Assembly: GCF_910592395.1 (NCBI RefSeq)
Contig: NC_088317.1
Coordinates: 64,001 to 124,000, forward strand
DNA length: 60,000 bases
Origin: Lineus longissimus
Lineage: Eukaryota; Nemertea; Pilidiophora; Heteronemertea; Lineidae
Direction of reading: 5' to 3'
The notes below the pieces were generated by a model, which saw only the letters and a list, made by a program, of their open reading frames with translations, was not told the DNA's origin and made no database searches. A program made the position numbers and the translations under genes. This document shows positions 49,801-60,000 of this stretch, piece by piece (position 1 is the first letter of the stretch; each line of letters opens with the position of its first letter).

Positions 49801-52800
49801 TGGATAATTAGATAAAAAGATAAGGAAGAAGAAAAAAAACTGCGGCATTCACCGGGATTCGAACCCGTGACCAGCCGATCCACAGTCAACCACTCTTAGC
49901 ACTGAACCGTCAAGACTTTCATGCTGAGATAGAGATTTTATTCGCCTCTTATATGCGGTATGCAAACGAGCGCGCCGCAATTGTGACAAGGTCGCGCAGG
50001 TGGCAGAGTGATTTGCCGAAATAGATCCAACTAATCGTATATTTCGATATTTGAACAGATTTTTCTCAACATATCGCATTTATATATCTCAGTGATATAA
50101 AAGATTATCTTTGAAGGTGATTTAACATTTGAATGACCTTCTTTTTAAAGTTTTTAAAAATCGAGGTCAGCAGGGTCAGTGTCAATCAGTCGTTTTGAAA
50201 GACTCCGGCAGAGTCAAAAGAAATAGTTGTTGGCGCCGATGATGTCAGCAATATGGCCGATTTCCACCCCACCCGTGAGATTTGCTCTCGTCATGTCATG
50301 AGCACATTGAGGTTGCACTGAGTTGCCATTACCACCGGCAGAAAGCCAAATGCATCTAGTTTCTTTATTTGATGTGAATACATGGGGTCATCTCGTCTAT
50401 TTTCTCGCTATACGGCCTAGAATTTGGACGAGCATAACTGACACTCGCACAACTACGCACAACCTCGCCTGGCAGATGGAAGGTATGTTACATATTGAAG
50501 CCAAACTGGAGATTGAGACCCGCTTCAACTGTCACAGATTCGAACCATCATTGGTAGTACTCGAACGCCCGGAATCAGTATGTGCTGCAGTTTGAAAAGT
50601 TTAAGTGCGGGGTATGATAACGAAAATAATGAAAATTTCGACATCTGTACATGGATAATTAGATAAAAAGATAAGGAAGAAGAAAAAAAACTGCGCCGTT
50701 CACCGGGATTCGAACCCGTGACCAGCCGATCCACAGTCAACCACTCTTGGCACTGAACCGTCAAGGCTTTCATGCTGAGATAGAGATTTTATTCGCCTCT
50801 TATATGCGGTATGCAAACGAGCGCGCCGCAATTGTGACAAGGTCGCGCAGGTGGCAGAGTGATTTGCCGAAATAGATCCAACTAATCGTATATTTCGATA
50901 TTTGAACAGAATTTTCTCAACATATCGCATTTATATATCTCAGTGATATAAAAGATTATCTTTGCAGTTGATTTAACATTTGAATGACCTTCTTTTTAAA
51001 GTTTTTAAAAGTCGAGGTCAGCAGGGTCAGTGTCAATCAGTCGTTTTGAAAGACTCCGGCAGAGTCAAAAGAAATAGTTGTTGGCGCCGATGATGTCAGC
51101 AATATGGCCGATTTCCACCCCACCCGTGAGATTTGCTCTCGTCATGTCATGAGCACATTGAGGTTGCACTGAGTTGCCATTACCACCGGTAGAAAGCCAA
51201 ATGCATCTAGTTTCTTTATTTGATGTGAAAACATGGGGTCATCTCGTCTATTTTCTCGCTATACGGCCTAGAATTTGGACGAGCATAACTGACACTCGCA
51301 CAACTACGCACAACCTCGCCTGGCAGATGTAAGGTATGTTACATATTGAAGCCAAACTGGAGATTGACGGACCCGCTTCAACTGTCACAGATTCGAACCA
51401 TCATCGGTAGTACTCGAACGCCCGGAATCAGTATGTGCTGCAGTTTGAAAAGTTTAAGTGCGGGGTATGATAACGAAAATAATGAAAATTTCGACATCTG
51501 CACATGGATAATTAGATAAAAAGATAAGGAAGAAGAAAAAAAACTGCGGCATTCACCGGGATTCGAACCCGTGACCAGACGATCCACAGTCAACCACTCT
51601 TAGCACTGAACCGTCAAGACTTTCATGCTGAGATAGAGATTTTATTCGCCTCTTATATGCGGTATGCAAACGAGCGCGCCGCAATTGTGACAAGGTCGCG
51701 CAGGTGGCAGAGTGATTTGCCGAAATAGATCCAACTAATCGTATATTTCGATATTTGAACAGATTTTTCTCAACATATCGCATTTATATATCTCAGTGAT
51801 ATAAAAGATTATCTTTGCAGTTGATTTAACATTTGAATGACCTTCTTTTTAAAGTTTTTAAAAATCGAGGTCAGCAGGGTCAGTGTCAATCAGTCGTTTT
51901 GAAAGACTCCGGCAGAGTCAAAAGAAATAGTTGTTGGCGCCGATGATGTCAGCAATATGGCCGATTTCCACCCCACCCGTGAGATTTGCTCTCGTCATGT
52001 CATGAGCACATTGAGGTTGCACTGAGTTGCCATTACCACCGGCAGAAAGCCAAATGCATCTAGTTTCTTTATTTGATGTGAAAACATGGGGTCATCTCGT
52101 CTATTTTCTCGCTATACGGCCTAGAATTTGGACGAGCATAACTGACACTCGCACAACTACGCACAACCTCGCCTGGCAGATGTAAGGTATGTTACATATT
52201 GAAGCCAAACTGGAGATTGACGGACCCGCTTCAACTGTCACAGATTCGAACCATCATCGGTAGTACTCGAACGCCCGGAATCAGTATGTGCTGCAGTTTG
52301 AAAAGTTTAAGTGCGGGGTATGATAACGAAAATAATGAAAATTTCGACATCTGTACATGGATAATTAGATAAAAAGATAAGGAAGAAGAAAAAAAACTGC
52401 GGCATTCACCGGGATTCGAACCCGTGACCAGCCGATCCACAGTCAACCACTCTTAGCACTGAACCGTCAAGACTTTCATGCTGAGATAGAGATTTTATTC
52501 GCCTCTTATATGCGGTATGCAAACGAGCGCGCCGCAATTGTGACAAGGTCGCGCAGGTGGCAGAGTGATTTGCCGAAATAGATCCAACTAATCGTATATT
52601 TCGATATTTGAACAGATTTTTCTCAACATATCGCATTTATATATCTCAGTGATATAAAAGATTATCTTTGAAGGTGATTTAACATTTGAATGACCTTCTT
52701 TTTAAAGTTTTTAAAAATCGAGGTCAGCAGGGTCAGTGTCAATCAGTCGTTTTGAAAGACTCCGGCTGAGTCAAAAGAAATAGTTGTTGGCGCCGATGAT

Positions 52801-54957
52801 GTCAGCAATATGGCCGATTTCCACCCCACCCGTGAGATTTGCTCTCGTCATGTCATGAGCACATTGAGGTTGCACTGAGTTGCCATTACCACCGGCAGAA
52901 AGCCAAATGCATCTAGTTTCTTTATTTGATGTGAAAACATGGGGTCATCTCGTCTATTTTCTCGCTATACGGCCTAGAATTTGGACGAGCATAACTGACA
53001 CTCGCACAACTACGCACAACCTCGCCTGGCAGATGGAAGGTATGTTACATATTGAAGCCAAACTGGAGATTGAGACCCGCTTCAACTGTCACAGATTCGA
53101 ACCATCATCGGTAGTACTCGAACGCCCGGAATCAGTATGTGCTGCAGTTTGAAAAGTTTAAGTGCGGGGTATGATAACGAAAATAATGAAAATTTCGACA
53201 TCTGCACATGGATAATTAGATAAAAAGATAAGGAAGAAGAAAAAAAACTGCGGCATTCACCGGGATTCGAACCCGTGACCAGCCGATCCACAGTCAACCA
53301 CTCTTAGCACTGAACCGTCAAGACTTTCATGCTGAGATGGAGATTTTATTCGCCTCTTATATGCGGTATGCAAACGAGCGCGCCGCAATTGTGACAAGGT
53401 CGCGCAGGTGGCAGAGTGATTTGCCGAAATAGATCCAACTAATCGTATATTTCGATATTTGAACAGATTTTTCTCAACATATCGCATTTATATATCTCAG
53501 TGATATAAAAGATTATCTTTGCAGTTGATTTAACATTTGAATGACCTTCTTTTTAAAGTTTTTAAAAATCGAGGTCAGCAGGGTCAGTGTCAATCAGTCG
53601 TTTTGAAAGACTCCGGCAGAGTCAAAAGAAATAATTGTTGGCGCCGATGATGTCAGCAATATGGCCGATTTCCACCCCACCCGTGAGATTTGCTCTCGTC
53701 ATGTCATGAGCACATTGAGGTTGCACTGAGTTGCCATTACCACCGGCAGAAAGCCAAATGCATCTAGTTTCTTTATTTGATGTGAAAACATGGGGTCATC
53801 TCGTCTATTTTCTCGCTATACGGCCTAGAATTTGGACGAGCATAACTGACACTCGCACAACTACGCACAACCTCGCCTGGCAGATGGAAGGTATGTTACA
53901 TATTGAAGCCAAACTGGAGATTGAGACCCGCTTCAACTGGCACAGATTCGAACCATCATCGGTAGTACTCGAACGCCCGGAATCAGTATGTGCTGCAGTT
54001 TGAAAAGTTTAAGTGCGGGGTATGATAACGAAAATAATGAAAATTTCGACATCTGTACATGGATAATTAGATAAAAAGATAAGGAAGAAGAAAAAAAACT
54101 GCGGCATTCACCGGGATTCGAACCCGTGACCAGCCGATCCACAGTCAACCACTCTTAGCACTGAACCGTCAAGGCTTTCATGCTGAGATAGAGATTTTAT
54201 TCGCCTCTTATATGCGGTATGCAAACGAGCGCGCCGCAATTGTGACAAGGTCGCGCAGGTGGCAGAGTGATTTGCCGAAATAGATCCAACTAATCGTATA
54301 TTTCGATATTTGTACAGATTTTTCTCAACATATCGCATTTATATATCTCAGTGATATAAAAGATTATCTTTGCAGTTGATTTAACATTTGAATGACCTTT
54401 TTTTAAAGTTTTTAAAAATCGAGGTCAGCAGGGTCAGTGTCAATCAGTCGTTTTGAAAGACTCCGGCAGGGTCAAAAGAAATAGTTGTTGGCGCCGATGA
54501 TGTCAGCAATATGGCCGATTTCCACCCCACCCGTGAGATTTGCTCTCGTCATGTCATGAGCACATTGAGGTTGCACTGAGTTGCCATTACCACCGGCAGA
54601 AAGCCAAATGCATCTAGTTTCTTTATTTGATGTGAAAACATGTGGTCATCTCGTCTATTTTCTCGCTATACGGCCTAGAATTTGGACGAGCATAATTGAC
54701 ACTCGCACAACTACACACAACCTCGCCTGGCAGATGGAAGGTATGTTACATATTGAAGCCAAACTGGAGATTGAGACCCGCTTCAACTGGCACAGATTCG
54801 AACCATCATCGGTAGTACTCGAACGCCCGGAATCAGTATGTGCTGCAGTTTGAAAAGTTTGGGTGCGGGGTATGATAACGAAAATAATGAAAATTTCGAC
54901 ATCTGTACATGGATGATTAGATAAAAAGATAAAAAGACAAGGAAGAAGAAAAAAACA

Positions 54958-55025
54958 GCGGCAGATTCACCGAGATTCGAACTCGTGACCAGCCGATCCA
55001 CAGTCAACCACTCTTAGCGCTGAAC
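54958..55025 (-). ncRNA. tRNA-like segment of the last satellite unit, divergent
   Basis: It is the same element as in the other units but with changes in both strands of the T stem: CGAG-TTCGAAT-CTCG in place of CGGG-TTCGAAT-CCCG. A G-C pair is replaced by an A-T pair, so the stem stays paired. It keeps a T7 run downstream. Confidence 0.45.
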
Positions 55026-57578
55026 CGTCAAGGCTTTCATGCTGAGATAGAGATTTTGTTCGCCTCTTATATGCGGTATGCAAACGAGCGCGCCGCAATT
55101 GTGACAAGGTCGCGCAGGTGGCAGAGTGATTTGCCGAAATAGATCCAACTAATCGTATATTTCGATATTTGTACAGATTTTTCTCAACATATCGCATTTA
55201 TATATCTCAGTGATATAAAAAATTATCTTTGCAGTTGATTTAACATTTGAATGACCTTCTTTTTAAAGTTTTTAAAAATCGAGGTCAGCAGGGTCAGTGT
55301 CAATCAGTCGTTTTGAAAGACTCCGGCAGGGTCAAAGAAATAGTTGTAGGCGCCGATGATGTCAGCAATATGGCCGATTTCCACCCCACCCATGAGATTT
55401 GCTCTCGTCATGTCATGAGCTTTCGTTCAGTACAATGGCGTTCTTTATGTGACCTTCGTGAGAAACTCAGCACAACTGCTGAGAAATCTATCGCTATAAG
55501 TTTGTGTGTGTCTTTATATTAATTTACCTCGGCTTGACTGGGCTCTACAACTTCTATTCAAGTAAAACTCACCCAGCTAGAACGTATTTATGATGGATTT
55601 TACCGCGATTCTTTGGAGCACAATAGGGACGACTCTGTGTCTCCGCTTCAAAAGCAATGGTTTTCTTGAAAAATGCAGCATCCATCTTCAATGCTTTTTA
55701 GGAAAATGTCACGAACCACCTTGCGACCATCAAGTTTTTCAATGGTAATCCAATTTATGAGCTTCCACATCAGTCTTTTATATCATGTTGAAATGTAGCC
55801 GAGTTCAACTGCTACTGCCAGTGGACTATTCTTTAACAACGGAAGAGTTGGATCTTGACCAGCTTAACCTCAACTGCTTACCTCCTGTTATCATCGCAAG
55901 TGATTGACCAACATGTATTTGTACAAATGGCCTGAAGTGATCAAGTGCAGCTCATTTCTGTGACATCAATGCTCGCGTTTGCCGCAGGCAGTTCTCGACT
56001 GTAGGCATATTGATGACAGCGAAGATCGAACAAAAGAAAGCGGGATACCGTTATATCATTTCATCATTGAATCAAAGCAAGTTTACGTGAACACCAGATT
56101 GATTACAAACTCTTCACGTGTTGGTGATTGCATGAACAGCCACAGATGAATGTGAGTTTCAATTGGAGATTACGACCAAGCGGTGAAAATGGACAATTTG
56201 AACCTTTTTTACTTAGTACACAGTTAATTTGTTGTGCTTACATTTGGAAAACTCAACGAAAAAAAGTGCACCTCCATCAAATGATAGCTGAAATAACATC
56301 TTGTCAATTTGTAATATAATAGTGCCTACCATCAAGACCGATCAGGCCAGAGATCGTTTAGTTCAAGGTTCTGTTCGACAAGATGATTTAGTGGACTTAA
56401 CCATATGTTATTAGTATTCACATGGCAGAGTAGATTTCAGAATGAATATATGATATCAACACTTGAACTAATTCTAAAAAGCTTGACCGCTAGATTTTAA
56501 TTTGATGGCACGACATGTTCACACTGATCCATTTTAGAATTAAAATACTGCTGTACGTTCTTCGCTGTCTGATCAAGACGACGCGGGTAGATCTCAAATT
56601 ACGTCAAGTTCACTTCAGGTCTGCATTATTGGTCTACCTAAGCGGTCTTGACAATCAAGGACCACCAGCTCAGTATCAATTCCTTGAACTGAAATATTGC
56701 GTGCCAACACTGAAGCGCGCTTGCTAGCTTACTTATCATTCAGAACAGCATAAATCTAACACCGCATCCAAGTAAAAGCTGTGTTCGGTTTCACACGAAC
56801 CTTCAACGAATTCCTGTTTGAAGTCTTTTTCATGGCGTCAGATTTAATGTATAAGGGTTTGATGCCGACTTGTTTCATATGCTTTTGGTGCATGCGATGC
56901 TCGAATACATCATGTCTGTGATCTCCCGGTATCTGGCTTACAAATTTTACAACCAAGCATCTCCAAGCAGCTACATATATGAAATAAACTCAGTAGTTTG
57001 TTTGCTATGTATTACACCATGCATGCAAGGCAGGATAGAATGAGTTGTTACGAAAATGCTTGATCATTTTGCACTCCGCCATGGCCCACATTGACCCACA
57101 ATGGCAGTCTCATTTCCTTTCATCTATACCCGAACAACTGGTACAAGTAGTTGCATTCAGAGTTCACAAGAGTTAAATCCAAAACGAAGACTCCATCAGC
57201 AACAAACCATCATGGGAAAATTGATGAAATACCTGGCTATGATGATTAGTTATATCATCAATAACACAAGCCCATTAATTCATCGGCTGCAATTCACATT
57301 TGTCAAAAAAATCACTATCGGAATTAAAGCGGTTGGCTGGTATGGCAATCCGTATTGCTTTTAGGCAAATAGCAAATATTTTAGCTGATATTTCATATTG
57401 GGTATCGGTGATTTATGACGAAGGAATTGGTTTTGTAGCTGCATACTTGGAAATGAGAAAGCCAAAACACAAACACGGCAAGTGGCAGTGCCTATATATT
57501 CTAGTATTACTAACGGAACAAAAAACAAACGGGAGGTAATGTATGGACCAAATCAGAGTCTGCGGGGAAATGAATACA

Positions 57579-57731
57579 GATTACATTTTTCTCTTCATTT
57601 TGGAGGTTTTGGATATTTCACAATCCAGCTCATGGCATATATTACTCTATAGCCCATTCGGGCTTTATTTTCTATCAATCTTAACCATTGATATTGCATT
57701 GGAATTTGCATGTTGCAGTACATATTCAGTT
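57579..57731 (+). repeat. Diverged local duplication, copy A
   Basis: The translation DYIFLFILEVLDISQSSSW resembles DYISFIIQEVSDILLSSSF at 58011 in the same forward frame, 432 bp further on; the similarity goes on weakly (LLY.P / LLSFP, then C and V residues). The DNA is more diverged than the peptide suggests. It could be an old coding duplication or a degenerate repeat. Confidence 0.4.
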
Positions 57732-58010
57732 CGATAAATTGTAACCGAAACGGAAACTACAGTGATATTGGTGGCGAAGCCAATTCGAACGATCTGATTT
57801 CTTTCAACATTTTCGAGTCTTTGCCTATCTCACATTCTGGTCCAAGGTATAGCAGATAAAAGCGCCTTAGGGCTTCTTGTCCATTTTCACCAATCAGCAA
57901 TACCACAAATTAATCTTCATGTTTCCTCCATGACATTCTGTTATATCTACTTGCTAGTTTGCCTCGAACAGATGCTTGGAAGCCCGACATATGATGAGGC
58001 CCATTTCGAA

Positions 58011-58145
58011 GATTATATTTCATTCATCATCCAGGAGGTATCAGATATCCTTTTATCGAGCTCCTTTGGACATCCCCTCCTATCATTTCCAACCAACAAT
58101 ATTGCGAAATGCTCTCCGTGTTCCATCCATGACATTCCAGTCATG
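58011..58145 (+). repeat. Diverged local duplication, copy B
   Basis: Partner of 57579-57731. Shared peptide pattern: DYI, EV.DI, SSS, H.LL and a cysteine near the end. No gene is recognised. Confidence 0.4.
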
Positions 58146-58363
58146 TGCAATCAATAATACAGCCCCCAAGAGCCGTTTCATCCATTTGTTTGCAGTGCTG
58201 ATAAAAAACCTCCGAGGCAGGCAAATTCATGATCACTGTCAACTGATCAAGTATCGTGTACGCTAAAGTTCCTTTGCTTCTCCTTCTATCTAATAGTTTT
58301 CGTTCACAATATTTCGGACAGCCTACACTGTGTCTAAATGATCAATCGTCCTAAGAACATACA

Positions 58364-58460
58364 GTGTAGATGCTATTTAGTTGGTTTTGGACGGCCTGTT
58401 TCACACAGGCTGATGTTACACGTAATATTGGTCTCTTAACTGGCTAAATAGCGTCTGCAC
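58364..58460 (+). other. 97-nt hairpin with G-U-only imperfections
   Basis: The arm GTGTAGATGCTATTTAGTTG plus GT (58364-58385) pairs with 58439-58460 over 22 positions: 17 Watson-Crick and five G-U, with no mismatch, when read as RNA on the + strand. The 53-nt loop holds a second perfect stem, GCCTGT-TTCAC-ACAGGC. No terminal repeats or target duplications are seen. The loop is longer than in an ordinary microRNA precursor. Confidence 0.5.
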
Positions 58461-58654
58461 GACATGTACAAGTGTTGTTTCACACATAAAGGGAGTGTAA
58501 TTGACACACACGCATAAACTGCTCAACGCTTATAGTTAATTATATGATCGTAAGCTGTTAGGATGAAAAGGCCATTGTCTCTGTATAGTTCAGCGAGGGC
58601 TTGTCGATTTGTATGGCCTCAGTTAGTTTTCTCTTATTGTCTTAAGTTTTGGGA

Positions 58655-58705
58655 CTGAATTTAGGACTTAGAAATTTTTTCAGGGTTAGGGTAAGGGTTA
58701 GCAGA
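58655..58705. repeat. AT-rich interspersed repeat, short fragment
   Basis: It contains GACTTAGAAATTTTTTCAGG followed by GTTAGGGTAAGGGTTAGCAG, nearly identical to 11029-11075. It is only the end of the module. Confidence 0.75.
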
Positions 58706-60000
58706 ATTGGCAACACAAATTACTCATTGCCGCCTTCCTTTGAACGTTTGTGATATGGTTAACCACATCCTTTCTCACAGGTACACCTGCTTCGTTGATT
58801 TCGGATATCTTGGACCCGAGGTCAAATCGACGGGAGTCTCTGAGATAGAATCTTGCGCATTTCTCGGGTGAAGCAAGTAGCATGCAGGTTGGCGATATGT
58901 TACTGGGTTGTGTTGTAGTGGACACTTCCTTTACTGGATGAGAGCAGCCTCTGGCCCTCATTGAGTCCTCATGGATCTATATTGTAGCACGAGCGTATAG
59001 TGATGTGGCGTTGGCTACGCTGAGCTTGGTGTGCATGCGCTGGTCAGTCCAGGGGTGTGTTGAAATACTGTGCTTTTCTAGGACGATCAGGCGAAGTCGT
59101 TAAGCATGATCATCAGTACCTCAGGTAGAAAAGTTGTCTATCGCACGTCAAAATGCTGCTTGCTTCTGAGGTTCGGTCATCTCCTTGATCAACTATGATG
59201 GAATTGACGACTGTTTTTTTCTCAACAAAAATACTGATACTTCTACAAGAAGCTTCGCTAAATATAGCCCATGGGTCCCCAATTAACACCTGAGGGCAGT
59301 AGCCAAGAAACCACACTCTATCACTACCGCCTGGTTTAATTAGAGACACCATACAGCTCTCATGTCGGGTTTCCATAGAAAATATACACGCCAAGGAAAG
59401 CATCACTCATTAGCAGACGTCAATCAGAAGATGGTCGATAAGGTTGTCGATTTAGGCCAATATTTGGATATTGATATGATGACATAAATTAGTGATTATA
59501 GTCCAAGATGATTCAATCTCATCCTTGTCATATTCAGCGATACATCTATCATTCTAAAAGTAGGTACTGTAATCTGCTAAATTCTCGCTGGCGCTGTATT
59601 TTCGCGAATGACTTAGATTCGCTTTAATAAAATCCCGAAAAAAATGATTTAAAAAAACATTAATAATTCGCCAAAATAATTGTTTTCCCTAAGACTTAAT
59701 CGAATAGTATCCTTGCATTGTTATGTATGCTATCTTATGACTGTTTACAGAACAACATATAAGAAATCCTCTCTCCCCTAAGTTCAAATAAAGGTAGGAT
59801 ACTGATTCACTAGCTTATCGTGTGATCCTTTATAATCATCACCATCAACAGAAAAACCTTACCACCGAACCTGACGATTTCCTGCATTTCCCCTGAGTTC
59901 CTCACAAGGATGCACTGCAGACTAGATCTAATCATGAAGCGGCACAAGGCTGGCTTCAGAGGAACCGTGTCACCAGCGATTGTGACAGTCAATCGTGTTC
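58706..60000. other. Terminal non-coding stretch
   Basis: No gene is recognised. Minus-strand open frames at 58698-58961 and 59113-59406 have no known family features; the second overlaps a dispersed repeat. Confidence 0.4.
59262..59374 (-). repeat. Dispersed repeat, copy B (inverted)
   Basis: The reverse complement aligns with 27354-27462 (AGCTGTATGGTGTCTC, GGTTTCTTGGCTACTGCCCT, GGTGTTAATT, ACCCATGGGC). It shows the family is dispersed; no element ends are visible. Confidence 0.7.

Larger units (their letters stand above)
30635..55420. repeat. Satellite array, about 28.5 units of ~852 bp, with tRNA-like segment
   Basis: Head-to-tail units of 850-859 bp cover 24.8 kb; without the 503-bp LINE insertion this is 28.5 units. 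The array starts in the middle of the tRNA-like segment and ends within a unit at GTCATGAGC. On the minus strand every complete junction has a B box, a tRNA-like fold and a T run. Three units (32.6-34.4 kb) are 857 bp because of an extra CATGTA. Many units carry GATGTAAGG, most of them with GATTGACGGACC (+2 bp, 853 bp). Higher-order groups are visible: a trimer-type order between 34.8 and 41 kb, and a three-unit block of about 2555 bp repeated at 46.4 and 49.0 kb. Internal units are very alike; the edge units differ. Frames of 71-90 codons recur on both strands, but only because the units are similar; I do not call them genes. Confidence 0.97.
55421..58363. other. Right flank of the array, no gene recognised
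   Basis: Mostly unique-looking AT-rich DNA. Open frames of 60-90 codons have no family features. It holds a diverged duplication at 57.58/58.01 kb, listed separately. Confidence 0.45.

Noticed and set aside
31439-55025. Twenty-eight functional tRNA-His genes
   Set aside because: The D arm is too short, the acceptor stem needs a 2-nt bulge, and the anticodon position changes between copies (GTG, TTG, GTT). tRNA-derived is supported, functional tRNA is not.
30635-55420. Recurring 90-residue (+), 71- and 76-residue (-) open frames in the satellite units
   Set aside because: They recur only because units are nearly identical. The frames overlap on both strands, many units break the + frame (GATGTAAGG creates a stop), and the peptides have no family features; the minus ones read through the tRNA-like segment.
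58698-58961. 87-codon minus-strand frame
   Set aside because: It looks somewhat protein-like but no family is recognised, and its end runs into the AT-rich repeat fragment.

Overview
This window is nuclear DNA of an animal, most likely a marine invertebrate; the species cannot be told from the sequence. The evidence is one intron-containing SLC22-type transporter gene with GT-AG introns, fragments of non-LTR retrotransposons, pogo/Tigger-like MITEs, a minisatellite and a very large tandem array. I see no rRNA, no CRISPR array and no prokaryotic gene organisation.

Layout. 1.1-6.7 kb (+ strand) holds a nine-exon organic cation/anion transporter (SLC22, major facilitator superfamily). All nine exons join in phase from ATG 1095 to TGA 6727-6729. 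Intron 3 carries a 5'-truncated LINE reverse transcriptase, intron 4 an AT-rich repeat pair, and intron 7 a possible piggyBac-like end. The seventh exon and its 3' splice site form a five-copy, 174-bp, frame-preserving tandem duplication. 7.96-9.55 kb is a 44-bp minisatellite of about 36 copies. From 9.5 to 30.6 kb the DNA looks non-coding and holds dispersed repeats: an AT-rich family, two MITEs with TA target duplications, a LINE C-terminal fragment on the minus strand, and small tandem repeats. It also has one candidate orphan exon near 19.8 kb.

30.635-55.420 kb (41% of the window) is a satellite of about 28.5 head-to-tail units of 850-859 bp. All 28 complete junctions carry, on the minus strand, a tRNA-like segment: a B-box match, a 5-bp anticodon-type stem in most copies, and a run of T that could stop RNA polymerase III. 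Units are grouped into higher-order blocks, the edge units differ from the core, and one unit is interrupted by a 503-bp LINE 3' fragment. 55.4-60 kb is non-coding, with a 97-nt hairpin at 58.36-58.46 kb in which all 22 outer pairs are Watson-Crick or G-U, and two diverged duplications.

The strongest candidates for something undescribed are the satellite whose unit carries a possible Pol III promoter, and the transporter exon multiplied together with its splice acceptor. Apart from the transporter I do not recognise any gene that is likely to make a protein.
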